Source: Achromobacter deleyi (GTDB lineage Bacteria; Pseudomonadota; Gammaproteobacteria; Burkholderiales; Burkholderiaceae_B). Taken from it: DNA of 64,000 nucleotides. The DNA is taken from the NCBI RefSeq assembly GCF_902859705.1, contig NZ_CADIJO010000003.1:62001-126000 (forward strand). Direction: 5' to 3'. The translations under genes were made by a program, and so were the position numbers. The notes below the pieces were generated by a model. It was not told the DNA's origin and ran no database searches. It saw only the letters and a list, made by a program, of their open reading frames with translations. Of this stretch, positions 32,875-41,805 are shown in pieces (positions within the stretch are counted from its first letter, which is position 1; each line of letters starts with the position of its first letter).

Positions 32875-33810
32875 ATGAAGCAGTCCAGGAACAAGGTCAT
32901 CATCACCTGCGCCATCACCGGCTCGGTCCACACGCCGTCGATGTCGCCCCACCTGCCCGTCACGCCCGACCAGATCGCGCAATCGGCGATCGAGGCGGCC
33001 GAAGCGGGCGCGGCCATCGTGCACCTGCACGCCCGCCAGCCCGATACCGGCCAGCCCACGCAAGACCCGGCGCTGTATGCGCAATTCCTGCCCCGCATCA
33101 AGGCCGCGAGCGACGTGGTGATCAACATCACGACCGGCGGGTCGCCCGTCCTGCCGCTGGCCGACCGCATGGCGCCCGCGCTGCTGTTCAAGCCGGAAGT
33201 GGCCTCGCTGAACATGGGGTCGATGAACTTCGGCATGTATGAGCTGCTGGAGCGCTTCAAGGAATTCCAGCACGCCTGGGAACGCCCCTACCTCGAAGGC
33301 AGCAACGACCTGATCTTCAAGAACACGTTCAAGGACATCGAGCACATCCTCAGGTCGTGCAACGACAATGGCACGCGCTTCGAGATCGAGTGCTATGACA
33401 TCGGCCACCTGTACACGGCGGCGCATTTCGTGGACCGCAAGCTGCTCAAGCCCCCCTTCCTGATCCAGTCGGTCTTCGGGATACGCGGCGGCATCGGCAC
33501 GCACCCCGAAGACGTGATGATGATGAAGCGCACGGCCGACCGGCTGTTTGGCGATGACTACACCTGGTCGGTGCTGGCCGCCGGCCGCAAGCAGATTCCG
33601 CTGGCGACCCAGGCCGCGACGATGGGCGGCAATGTGCGGGTGGGGCTGGAAGACTCGCTGTGGGATGGGCCGGGCGAACTGGCGAAGTCCAACGCCGACC
33701 AGGTGCGGCGCATCCGCAAGATCCTGGAAGGGCTGTCGCTGCAGGTAGCGACACCGGACGACGCGCGCCAGGCCTTGCAACTGAAGGGCGGCAGCAACGT
33801 CGCGTTCTGA
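32875..33810 (+). CDS. Beta-keto acid cleavage enzyme (BKACE, DUF849)
   Basis: A 311-residue Zn-dependent TIM-barrel enzyme of the BKACE family, which condenses a beta-keto acid with acetyl-CoA to give acetoacetate and a new CoA ester (Kce of lysine fermentation is the model). Start motif KVIITCAITGSVHTPSMSPH, Zn-binding IVHLHAR (H50, H52) and the acetyl-CoA pocket residues in VINITTGGSP are visible, as are EVASLNMGSMNFG and GNVRVGLEDSLWDG near the third ligand. ATG at 32875; the longer upstream frame crosses the promoter. The co-operonic binding protein and dehydrogenase suggest import and oxidation of a hydroxy- or amino acid to the beta-keto substrate. Actual substrate unknown. Confidence 0.88.
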   Translation: MKQSRNKVIITCAITGSVHTPSMSPHLPVTPDQIAQSAIEAAEAGAAIVHLHARQPDTGQPTQDPALYAQFLPRIKAASDVVINITTGGSPVLPLADRMAPALLFKPEVASLNMGSMNFGMYELLERFKEFQHAWERPYLEGSNDLIFKNTFKDIEHILRSCNDNGTRFEIECYDIGHLYTAAHFVDRKLLKPPFLIQSVFGIRGGIGTHPEDVMMMKRTADRLFGDDYTWSVLAAGRKQIPLATQAATMGGNVRVGLEDSLWDGPGELAKSNADQVRRIRKILEGLSLQVATPDDARQALQLKGGSNVAF

Positions 33811-33884
33811 ACGCGCCGGGCAAGCCTGCGCGGGCGCCGGCCAGGCGTGCGCGACAACGACATCCAAGGGATCAAGGAGACACC

Positions 33885-35084
33885 ATGAAAAAGACATTGT
33901 GCGCGGCCGCGCTGGCCGCAGCGCTGGGCTGGGGCGCAGCCGCCCAGGCCGATGACGGCGTGATCCGCATCGGCTTCATCACCGATATGTCCGGCCTGTC
34001 GGCGGACGCGGACGGCCCGGGCGGGGCCGAGGCCATCAAGATGGCGATTGCTGATTTCGGCGGCTCGGTGGCCGGCAAGAAGATCGAGGTGCTGGTGGCC
34101 GACCACCAGAACCGCGCCGACATCGCGTCGTCGCGCGCCCGGGAATGGCTGGACCAGAAAGGCGTGAACATGCTGATTGCCGGGGCCAATTCGGCCGCGG
34201 CGCTGGCCATGGCCAAGGTGGCCGAAGAAAAGAAGACGCCCTTTTTCGTGGTGAGCGCGGGCGCGTCGGAACTGACCAATTCGCAGTGCACCCTCTACAC
34301 GGTGCATTACGTGTACGACACCGTGTCGCTGGCCCGCGGCACCGCGCGCGCCATGCTAAAGGAAGGCAACAAGGACTGGTTTTTCCTGACGGTAGACCAC
34401 GCCTTCGGCCAGGCGCTGGAGCGCGATGCGTCGGCGGTGGTGACGGCCGATGGCGGCACCGTGAAGGGCCGCGTGCGCCATCCGCTGAACACCGCCGACT
34501 TCTCGTCGTTCATCCTGCAGGCGCAGGCGTCCGGTGCGACGGTGCTGGGGCTGGCCAACTCGGCCAGCGACACCAGCAATGCCGTCAAGGCGGCCGCGGA
34601 ATTCGGCCTGACGCCCAAGATGAAGATCGCCGGCCTGCTGGTGCTGATCACCGATATCCACGCCCTGGGCCTGCAAGCCGCACAGGGCATGTACCTGACC
34701 ACGGCGTGGTACTGGGACCAGGACGACGCCTCGCGCCAATGGGCCGCGCGCTTCGAGCAACGGATGAAGAAAAAGCCGTCGATGCTGCAAGCGGGCGATT
34801 ATTCGGCCGCCACCACTTACTTGAAGGCCGTGGCCGCCACCAAGACCACGGACGGCGACACGGTCATGAAGTGGCTGAAGGCCAATCCGGTGAACGACTT
34901 CTTCGTCAAGGACGGCAAGATTCGCGCCGACGGCCTGATGCAGCACGACATGTTCCTGATGCAGGTGAAGACCCCGGCCGAATCCAAGGGGCCCTGGGAC
35001 TACTACAAGCTGGTGGCGCGCGCCCCCGGCGACCAGATCTACACGTCGCCCGCGGAATCGACCTGCCGGCTGATGAAGCCCTGA
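33885..35084 (+). CDS. Branched-chain-type ABC binding protein
   Basis: A 399-residue periplasmic binding protein of the LivJ/type I HAAT class. The signal peptide ends at AAAQA (about residue 22), and the mature chain starts DDGVIRIGFITDMSGLSAD. The segments IEVLVADHQNRADIASSRAR, VNMLIAGANSAAALAMA and the C-terminal GLMQHDMFLMQV are typical of aromatic- or short-chain-acid binding members. AAGGAGACACC precedes the ATG at 33885. No liv-type permease or ATPase genes are near. It lies between BKACE and an SDR in one operon and likely captures their substrate. Confidence 0.9.
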   Translation: MKKTLCAAALAAALGWGAAAQADDGVIRIGFITDMSGLSADADGPGGAEAIKMAIADFGGSVAGKKIEVLVADHQNRADIASSRAREWLDQKGVNMLIAGANSAAALAMAKVAEEKKTPFFVVSAGASELTNSQCTLYTVHYVYDTVSLARGTARAMLKEGNKDWFFLTVDHAFGQALERDASAVVTADGGTVKGRVRHPLNTADFSSFILQAQASGATVLGLANSASDTSNAVKAAAEFGLTPKMKIAGLLVLITDIHALGLQAAQGMYLTTAWYWDQDDASRQWAARFEQRMKKKPSMLQAGDYSAATTYLKAVAATKTTDGDTVMKWLKANPVNDFFVKDGKIRADGLMQHDMFLMQVKTPAESKGPWDYYKLVARAPGDQIYTSPAESTCRLMKP

Positions 35085-35103
35085 CCCGATACAAGGAACC
35101 TGA

Positions 35104-35922
35104 ATGGCTGAGAAAAATCCTGTCCAAGGCGACATCGGTGCCCTGCCCGTGGACCTGGCCGGCAAGCGCGTGATCGTGACGGCGGGCGCCGGCGGCATCG
35201 GCGCCGCCATTGCCGGCGCGTTCGCGGCCCGCGGCGCGCGGGTCCATGTGTGCGATGTCGACGAGCAGGCCCTGGCGGCCTGCCCCCACCCGTGGTCGCG
35301 CGCTGATGTCAGCCGCCGCGACGAAATCGACCGCTACATGCAAGAGGCCCTGTCGCATCTGGGCGGCCTGGATGTGCTGGTGAACAACGCCGGCATCGCC
35401 GGCCCCACGGCGGGCATCGCCGACATCGCGCCCGACGCCCTGGACGCAACGCTGGACATCAACCTGGCCGCGCAATTCCATACCGTGCGGCACGCGCTGC
35501 CGGCGCTGCGCCAGGCGAGCGGCGGCAGCATCATCAACATCAGTTCGGTCGCGGGCCGCATGGGCGTGCCGATGCGCACGCCCTACGCGGCCACCAAATG
35601 GGGCGTGGTGGGCCTGACCCGCTCGCTGGCGGTGGAGCTGGGCGGCTACGGCATCCGCGTCAATGCGCTGCTGCCCGGCCTGGTGGCGGGGCCGCGCATC
35701 GATCGGGTCATCGAAGCCCGCGCCAGGAACATGGGATTGACGGTGGAAGAGGAAACGCGCCTGGAGCTGGCCGGCGTCAGCCTGGGCCAGTTCGTCCGGG
35801 CGGCCGACATCGCCAACATGGCGCTGTTCCTGGCCAGCCCGTTTGGCGCGATGATCAGCGGCCAGGCGATCAGCATCGACGGCGACTTGCAGTCGCTGCC
35901 GTGGCAGCCGCCCGCGGATTGA
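35104..35922 (+). CDS. Short-chain dehydrogenase/reductase
   Basis: A 272-residue classical SDR. The cofactor-binding glycine motif is TAGAGGIG (residues 26-33, the usual TGxxxGIG with A in second place), with an Asp in VCDVD after strand 2 that favours NAD over NADP. LVNNAGIAG, the catalytic Ser in IINISSVAG and the Tyr/Lys pair in PYAATKWG follow. AAGGAACCTGA stands before the ATG. As third gene of the BKACE operon it may oxidise a beta-hydroxy acid to the beta-keto acid that BKACE cleaves; this is inference from gene order. It ends eight bases before the convergent LysR gene. Confidence 0.9.
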   Translation: MAEKNPVQGDIGALPVDLAGKRVIVTAGAGGIGAAIAGAFAARGARVHVCDVDEQALAACPHPWSRADVSRRDEIDRYMQEALSHLGGLDVLVNNAGIAGPTAGIADIAPDALDATLDINLAAQFHTVRHALPALRQASGGSIINISSVAGRMGVPMRTPYAATKWGVVGLTRSLAVELGGYGIRVNALLPGLVAGPRIDRVIEARARNMGLTVEEETRLELAGVSLGQFVRAADIANMALFLASPFGAMISGQAISIDGDLQSLPWQPPAD

Positions 35923-35930
35923 GGCGCCGC

Positions 35931-36860
35931 CTAGTCCAACAACTGGATGGTATCGGCGTACACGCCCTGCCGGCGCGCCTGGGCGCCCGCATGCAAGGCT
36001 TCCAGCAGGCGCTCGGCTACGTCTTGATTGGCGCTTTCCTTGCGGGTGATCAGCAGAAAGTCGAACCACTGGCGCGACGTCAGCGGCAAGGCGACCAGAT
36101 CCGGATAGGCCGACACGATGTCGGACGCCGACAACGCATTGACCAGACTGATGCCGCGCACTGCCCTGACCGTACCCGCCAGCAACGTCATGTGCGCCTG
36201 CATGCCGGACCGCAGCTGCAGCGTATCGGCGATGTCGCCCTGGGGCATGACGTAGTCAGACCACAAGGGCTGCACATACGTGTCCGGCGCGATATCCGCC
36301 ACGGCCACCGTGCTGCCACTCGCCAACGGATGGTCGCGATGGGCAATCGCCATGACCTCGGTGCGCAGGAATGGCCTGAAACTCAGGCGCGCGCTGTCTT
36401 GCGACACGGCGCCCAGCCCGACATCGGCGCGCATGGTTTCCACCGCACTGATGAGCTGCACGGACGATTCCAGGTCGATCGAGAATGGCCGGGTGCCGTT
36501 GGCCTGCACGTAGCGACGCACGGCGTCCGATGCGTAGTCCAGCGCCAATGCGGGCGACGTCGCGATGCGCAGGCTGCGGCCGCCGAACTGCTCGATGCTG
36601 TGCAGGGCTTCATCGATGCGCACCAGTTCGTCCAGCACGAACTTGGCCTCGCTGTACAGGTACTGGCCGGCCTCGGTGGGGCGCAGCGTCTTGTGGGACC
36701 GGTCGAACAGCAGCACGCCGGTGGCGGCTTCCAGCCGCGAAATGGCATGGCTGACTGCCGGCTGCGTCAGGTGCATGGCCTGCGCGGCCTGCCGGGTGGA
36801 CCCGGTCATGACCACCGTGTAGAAGATACGCAGGTCGTGGATGTTGAAGTTGCGCTTCAT
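35931..36860 (-). CDS. LysR-family regulator
   Basis: A 309-residue LysR-type regulator with HTH at residues 5-65 (LRIFYTVVMTGSTRQAAQAM, then HLTQPAVSHAISRLEAATG) and an effector domain from about residue 93 (RSLRIATSPALALDYASD). The chosen start MKRNFNIHDL at 36860 is canonical; an open extension to 36977 is not conserved-looking and would run through a hairpin. It converges on the BKACE operon and may control it or, less likely, the phage-tail cluster whose last gene ends 135 bases upstream. Confidence 0.9.
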   Translation of the reverse strand: MKRNFNIHDLRIFYTVVMTGSTRQAAQAMHLTQPAVSHAISRLEAATGVLLFDRSHKTLRPTEAGQYLYSEAKFVLDELVRIDEALHSIEQFGGRSLRIATSPALALDYASDAVRRYVQANGTRPFSIDLESSVQLISAVETMRADVGLGAVSQDSARLSFRPFLRTEVMAIAHRDHPLASGSTVAVADIAPDTYVQPLWSDYVMPQGDIADTLQLRSGMQAHMTLLAGTVRAVRGISLVNALSASDIVSAYPDLVALPLTSRQWFDFLLITRKESANQDVAERLLEALHAGAQARRQGVYADTIQLLD

Positions 36861-36946
36861 GCGAGATCGCGGCTCCCGGTAGAACACTGCCGGCGGGGCC
36901 ACGCCCCGCCCGGTTCCTGATTCTAGGGGGTATCGCCGCCGATCCG

Positions 36947-36981
36947 CCCGTTGCCGCACGGGAAATCCGTCCGGCAACGGG
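36947..36981. terminator. Long hairpin at the end of the tail operon
   Basis: CCCGTTGCCG (36947-36956) pairs with CGGCAACGGG (36972-36981), and an inner ACGG/CCGT extends the stem. It begins 14 bases after the stop of the last tail gene. There is no T run, so it may be a weak terminator, an RNA-stabilising hairpin, or an inverted repeat at the junction with the chromosome. Confidence 0.45.
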
Positions 36982-36994
36982 AAAGCCCCTGGCG

Positions 36995-37600
36995 TTACGC
37001 CTGATCTTCCGAGTAGATGCCGGCCGAAATGGTGGAACTGCCCACGATCAGCTCGCCGTACAGCAGTGGCACGGGATTACCCTGTGCCGTCGTGTTGACC
37101 GGGCCGTTGAAGTTGTACGAGGCGCCGTTGTTGGGCCCGTCCTTGACGCTCAGCGCCCGCTGCTGGGGGCTCAACATCTGGACGAGACCGCCCAGGGCCA
37201 TGGCCATGCCCATCGACATCATGGTGCCCGAGATGGTCATGGCCGACCCCCACACCGCAACATTCAGGCCGGGAATGAAGGACGCGACGATCAGCGCCAC
37301 CCCCACCACCACCTGCATCAGGCCGCCGCGCTTGGCGCCCGTCGGCATGGGCGCGATGCGGATGTCTTCGTTGCCCGCCGGACGCGCAAGCTCATCTTCG
37401 CCCAGGTTGCGCCGGCCGATGAAGCAGGCGTAGCGCACCCCCTTGGATTCGCTGTCGAGCAGGCGGTTTTCAAAACCGGGCAGCAAGACGCACAACGCAC
37501 GGATCGCCTCGGACGTGCTGGACACGGCCAGCCGGTGCAACCGGCCGAATTCCGCCCCCAGCCTGCCGTAAAGGCGGATGGTTGTCAGTTGTTGGGTCAT
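36995..37600 (-). CDS. Second copy of tail assembly protein I
   Basis: A 201-residue homologue of lambda tail assembly protein I. The N-terminal ubiquitin-like region (RLYGRLGAEFGRLHRLAV, EAIRALCVLLPGFE) is followed by a hydrophobic Gly/Met-rich middle, then the conserved GASYNFNGPVNTTAQGNPV and ending SAGIYSED. It matches the 201-residue I protein at 41802-42407 along its whole length, with most identity in the last 50 residues. Normally I stands directly before J; this copy stands last in the operon with no J after it, next to a chromosomal LysR gene. It may be the surviving half of a duplicated or replaced I-J module. Confidence 0.8.
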   Translation of the reverse strand: MTQQLTTIRLYGRLGAEFGRLHRLAVSSTSEAIRALCVLLPGFENRLLDSESKGVRYACFIGRRNLGEDELARPAGNEDIRIAPMPTGAKRGGLMQVVVGVALIVASFIPGLNVAVWGSAMTISGTMMSMGMAMALGGLVQMLSPQQRALSVKDGPNNGASYNFNGPVNTTAQGNPVPLLYGELIVGSSTISAGIYSEDQA

Positions 37601-37612
37601 GGTCTGATCTCG

Positions 37613-37834
37613 CTAGGCGGCCGGCAGCGGCTCGGCGCCGCTGCCCGCAGTCTTCGGAAAGCGCTGCTTGACGTGGTTGCATTGCGCCACCCACTGCGCC
37701 ACTTCGTCGGGCAAGACCTGGCCCGACGTTTGCAGGTGCTGGGCGAACTTCATGATCGCGTCCAGCTGATCGCCGATGGCGGGATAGGCGCGCGCGCGCA
37801 GCGGCGCATACGGTTCATAGTGCCGGATTTTCAA
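37613..37834 (-). CDS. Small tail-tip accessory protein
   Basis: A 73-residue protein starting at a TTG with a perfect AAGGAG seven bases before it. The segment YPAIGDQLDAIMKF followed by VAQWVAQCNHVKQRFPKT is the pattern of small proteins found after J or fibre genes in many proteobacterial siphophages (YPxxxDQLDAxxK...W...I..VK..yPK). Function unknown, perhaps fibre assembly. It overlaps the preceding gene by 20 bases, so it is translationally coupled. It is too hydrophilic for a holin. Confidence 0.65.
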   Translation of the reverse strand: MKIRHYEPYAPLRARAYPAIGDQLDAIMKFAQHLQTSGQVLPDEVAQWVAQCNHVKQRFPKTAGSGAEPLPAA

Positions 37835-38180
37835 CGGTGAACTCCTTGTTCAGATAGGGCCAGGCCCGGACGATGACGTGATAGACGCCGGGTTGATCGA
37901 AAGCCAGTTCGGCGACGGACTCGTCGCAGGGGTAGTCGACGCCTCGAATGCTGATGACGCTGGGAACGGGAAGACGGGATAGCGAACGCCCGTCGAGCAG
38001 GGCCGGGTTCTCCGGCCGGAGCGTCACGACGCCCTGCGTCACATAGTGCAGTTCGGGGTCGCTGACCCCTTCGGCCCATTGCTGCTGGTTGTGCTGGCCG
38101 GTGGCGACAATGCAGTCGTGCGGCGCGCTCATCACGCCGACGATGCGGCCGTCGGCGTCGTAGAAAGAAACGGTTTCCAT
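37815..38180 (-). CDS. Tail-associated protein after J
   Basis: A 121-residue acidic protein encoded four bases after the J stop. It begins METVSFYDADGRIVGVMSAP and has a small beta-rich domain with LPVPSVISIRGVDYPCDES in the middle and YHVIVRAWPYLNKEF near the end. Proteins of this size and start are regular companions of J in Burkholderiales phages and are thought to belong to the tail tip or fibre. No enzymatic motif is visible. Role inferred from position only. Confidence 0.6.
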   Translation of the reverse strand: METVSFYDADGRIVGVMSAPHDCIVATGQHNQQQWAEGVSDPELHYVTQGVVTLRPENPALLDGRSLSRLPVPSVISIRGVDYPCDESVAELAFDQPGVYHVIVRAWPYLNKEFTVENPAL

Positions 38181-38184
38181 GTCT

Positions 38185-41100
38185 TTACCTCTTGACCATC
38201 AAGACAAGCAGCCGCAGCGCTGCGTCGCCCGTGTCACCCTCGGAGTTCACAGTGATGGTCGACGTTCCCGAGGGCAACTGCGTCACCGCCATGACCGACA
38301 AGGGCATTGTGTTGTAAATGAAGCCACCGCCCTCGTTGGGCGTCGTGGCGGTGTAGGCAGGTTCCACCCGATCCAGCTGGCTGCCGTTCGCGTAGATCCT
38401 CAGCGCACTCGGCTGCGACGGATACCCGCCACGGTAGGCAATGATGATCGCGGGCCCCGCCACATTGCTGACCAGCGACACCGAGCCTGCCCCCTTACCC
38501 CCCCAGGCCACCGGTATCGTCACCGCATTACCGGCGATGGCCAGCGTATCCACCTGCGCGTCGATGATGTGCGCGCGCTTGATGTAGGCCTGACCGATAT
38601 TGGCCACCTTGGCGTTGAACGACCCGGCATCGATCCGGTCCGCACTCATGACCCCCGCCTTGATCTTGTTGGCCTCCAGGCTCTGGATCATCGCGTCGGT
38701 GATCCGCCCCGTGCCGATCACCGCATCGTTGATGAAGGTCTGGCCATTCTGGATCACGAAAGGCGTGGTGGTCTGGCCGTTCGCCAGGTTCAACAGCGCC
38801 AACCGGTCTGCCAGGAAGTACACCGAACTCTGCACTGTCCCGTCGGGTTGGGCGTAGGCGCCCATCGACATGCCGGCGGCGTAGATATCGCCGCCCTGCG
38901 TGATCTGGGCGCGGATGCTGTAGGTGGCCTTCAGTTGGCCGTCCACGCCGACCAGCGCCGAGCGGGTCTCCTGCACCCCGGCAGCCGCGCCGTTGGCGGT
39001 CGCCATCACCGTATCCACCCGCGAGGACAGCGCACCGTCCTCGTCGGCGCGCTTGATTTCCTCGGCCGTGATCGCCGCCCGGGTTTCATCCAGCCCGTCG
39101 GTCAGGCCGTCGATGGTGCCGACCAGTTCCTTGGCCAATTCATCGCGGCTGATCTGGCCGTTCAGGTATTCCAGGATCTCGCTGGCCTGCCAGCTGGCCT
39201 CGCCCATCACGCCCTGCTCGCCCGGATACCAGGCGCCGATCTCGCCGTTCAGCGCAACGATGCGCCCCCAGAAGTAGAAGCGCTTGCCGGCCGACAGCCC
39301 CATCAAGGTGTGGGCGCTTTGCGGGAAGGCATAGTCGCCCAGCTTGATGGCACTGGCGCGGTCGTTGGATGCGCTGTACCAGATCTCGGTACGCTGCGCC
39401 GTGAAGCGCCCTTCCGGAAAGGCCCAGCGCAGGTCGATGCCGAACACCAGCGATTTGGTGGCCAGCAACGCCAGCGCGGGCGGCGGCGCGATGTCGCCTT
39501 CCAGCTGCGTCTCGGTGGAATTGACCCAGACCGACGAGACGTCCGCCACGTTGATGGCGCGTATGCGCGCAATGTAGCCACCGGCGCGAATGTCCGGCAG
39601 TTCCAGCGTCAACGCACCGGTGCGGCCCGCTTCGACCCAATCGGACCGGTCGCGCCGCCATTGCACCTGGTAGGCCACGGCCGACGGCGCCGCATCCCAG
39701 CTGATCACGCCGACGTGCCGCGCCATGCCCTGGTCGATCACCGAGCGCGAGGCCAGGCGGATGTTCGTCGGCGCGGGTTGCACCGACGGCGGCACCACCG
39801 TGATGGGCTTGGGGTCCAGGCGGGTGCCGAAGTCCACGTTGTCGAATTTGCCGGGCTCGTGCTGCACAGCCGAAATTTCGGCCACCAGGCCTTCCTTGCG
39901 CTTCACGCTGAGCACGCGGAAGGTCTGGGCCGACAGCACTTCGGATTCCAGCGTCCAGACGCAATCCGCTTCCGGTGCCTGCGAGAACGGCGTGGCGACG
40001 GTGATGTGCAGCACCGTGCCGGGCAGGCCTACCAGGTCGGCCGTCAACTCAGTGGAATCCACCGTGAAGACGGTGTTGTCCGCCGTCAGGCCGGTGCCCA
40101 CCGCCTTGGCGACCACGCGGGTTTCCGACAGACCGTTGGGCAGGTTGACCGTCAGGCGGTCGCCCGGGCGCACGCCCAGTTCAGCATCCACCGTGATCTT
40201 GCTGGCGCTGCCTTCGTGGATGCGGCCGCCGATGCGGCGGCCGGCCAGATGCTGGTCGGCCACGCGGATGACGCTGCCCGGCCGCACGCGGCAGGCGTCC
40301 AGGCCCACCGAGAACGTCACCGAGCGCGTTTCCATGTTGGACGTCAGCAGCATCCACTTGCCGATGCGATGCGCCTGGCCACGCGAGGTGCAGCCAAAGC
40401 CCGTCACCTCGATCTGCTGGATGCCGTAGCGCGCAATGCCTTCGCGGTTCTCGACGTATTCGACTTTCTGGCGGCCCATTTCGGACATGTCGTTCCAGGA
40501 CACCAGCGCCACGGTATAGCGAGTGGTCAGCGCGGACCCGACGTAGTTGAATTTGCCTTCGACCACGTTGGCCGACGAGAACGTGTAGACCGGGTCGCCC
40601 GGCATGTCGGCCGACGCGAACACCGCGGCGTTCGCCCAGTACGCCATGCCGCGAAAGATCGACGCAAAGTCCTGCACCACGCGGTACGCATCCGCCGCCT
40701 GCTGCAGGTAGACGTTGCAGGTGAAGCGCGGTTCCTTGCCGCCAAAGCCGTCGTCGACCATCTCGTCGCAATAGCGGCCGATCTGGTACAGGCCCCACTT
40801 GTCCAGCCAGCCGGCGGGCACGCGGGTGCCGAGGCCATAGCGGTCGTTGCTGATCAGGTCGTAGAACACCCAGGCCGGGTTGTTGGTCCAGGCCAGCTTG
40901 AAGGTGCCGTCCCACACACCGTCGTAGCTGCGCAGGTCCGTGTGGTAGTTGGATGGCACCCGGATGATGCGGCCACGCACGTGGTAGGCGCGGGTCGGAA
41001 TGCTCTGGAACTGCGACGCATCGATCTTGATGCCCACCACGGCCGACATCGGATAACGCAGCTTGGCATCGATGATCTCGGTCACCGTATCCACCACCGT

Positions 41101-41805
41101 GCGGTCGGAAATGGTGTTGCTGTTGGCGTTGGGCGTGATGCGGCGCACGCGGATGTTCCAGCCCTGGCGTGCGCGCGGCAGGTCGATGCGGTGCGAGCGG
41201 GTATAGCGCTGCGTGGTCTTGCCGTCGAACGCGGTGGACAGCACCACCTGGTAGCCGGCGCCGTCGGTGTTCACCTCGATCAGGTATTCCACCCGATAGC
41301 CGTTGATGTCGCCGTTCTTGGTATCCGCCTGGCTCAGGCCCTCGACGGCCAGCGTGATGCGCACGGCGGATGCCTGCAGATTGGTGAACAGGCGGTTCCA
41401 CGGCTGGCCGGACTTCAGCTCGGCATTGATGCCGATGGTGCTTTCCGACGCGGGAAAGCCGGGCAGCGGGTCCTGCCACTGCGTGCCCGTGCGAAAGTCG
41501 ATGGACGCGCCGGTGAAGTTCAGCGAGCCGTCCTCGTTGGCCACGGGCGTGCCGTTCAGGTAGACGTCGCGCAAGGCGTTGTCCAGCCCGTGCACGGGGC
41601 CGTAGATCTCGCCCTCGCCCAGCAGGTCGATGACGCGCGCATAGGCGGTGCTGTGCAGGCTATCTGGCGATTCCACCGGGGCTCGCCCGCCGCCGCCGCC
41701 CTTGCCCTTGTGGCCGATAAGGTCCTGGCTGCCGGCCGCCCGCTTGCCGCCAAAAGCAAAAGCGCCCGCGGGCGCCTTGTTCCTGATGCGATGTCGTTGT
41801 TTCAT
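38185..41805 (-). CDS. Tail tip / host-specificity protein J
   Basis: A 1,206-residue homologue of lambda gpJ, the central tip protein that decides receptor binding. The N terminus is basic and Gly-rich (KGKGGGGGRAPVESPDSLHS), followed by the conserved RVIDLLGEGEIYGPV, GTPVANEDGSLNFTG, the DFASIFRGMAYWANAAVFAS region and fibronectin-like domains in the middle. The C-terminal quarter (from about residue 950) contains helical TADAMIQSLEANKIKAGVMSADRI-type repeats (DA, then NKIKAG) leading to a variable end domain, the likely receptor-binding part. Its ATG overlaps the I stop by four bases. The opposite strand has a 1,214-codon open frame that is a shadow. Confidence 0.95.
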   Translation of the reverse strand: MKQRHRIRNKAPAGAFAFGGKRAAGSQDLIGHKGKGGGGGRAPVESPDSLHSTAYARVIDLLGEGEIYGPVHGLDNALRDVYLNGTPVANEDGSLNFTGASIDFRTGTQWQDPLPGFPASESTIGINAELKSGQPWNRLFTNLQASAVRITLAVEGLSQADTKNGDINGYRVEYLIEVNTDGAGYQVVLSTAFDGKTTQRYTRSHRIDLPRARQGWNIRVRRITPNANSNTISDRTVVDTVTEIIDAKLRYPMSAVVGIKIDASQFQSIPTRAYHVRGRIIRVPSNYHTDLRSYDGVWDGTFKLAWTNNPAWVFYDLISNDRYGLGTRVPAGWLDKWGLYQIGRYCDEMVDDGFGGKEPRFTCNVYLQQAADAYRVVQDFASIFRGMAYWANAAVFASADMPGDPVYTFSSANVVEGKFNYVGSALTTRYTVALVSWNDMSEMGRQKVEYVENREGIARYGIQQIEVTGFGCTSRGQAHRIGKWMLLTSNMETRSVTFSVGLDACRVRPGSVIRVADQHLAGRRIGGRIHEGSASKITVDAELGVRPGDRLTVNLPNGLSETRVVAKAVGTGLTADNTVFTVDSTELTADLVGLPGTVLHITVATPFSQAPEADCVWTLESEVLSAQTFRVLSVKRKEGLVAEISAVQHEPGKFDNVDFGTRLDPKPITVVPPSVQPAPTNIRLASRSVIDQGMARHVGVISWDAAPSAVAYQVQWRRDRSDWVEAGRTGALTLELPDIRAGGYIARIRAINVADVSSVWVNSTETQLEGDIAPPPALALLATKSLVFGIDLRWAFPEGRFTAQRTEIWYSASNDRASAIKLGDYAFPQSAHTLMGLSAGKRFYFWGRIVALNGEIGAWYPGEQGVMGEASWQASEILEYLNGQISRDELAKELVGTIDGLTDGLDETRAAITAEEIKRADEDGALSSRVDTVMATANGAAAGVQETRSALVGVDGQLKATYSIRAQITQGGDIYAAGMSMGAYAQPDGTVQSSVYFLADRLALLNLANGQTTTPFVIQNGQTFINDAVIGTGRITDAMIQSLEANKIKAGVMSADRIDAGSFNAKVANIGQAYIKRAHIIDAQVDTLAIAGNAVTIPVAWGGKGAGSVSLVSNVAGPAIIIAYRGGYPSQPSALRIYANGSQLDRVEPAYTATTPNEGGGFIYNTMPLSVMAVTQLPSGTSTITVNSEGDTGDAALRLLVLMVKR

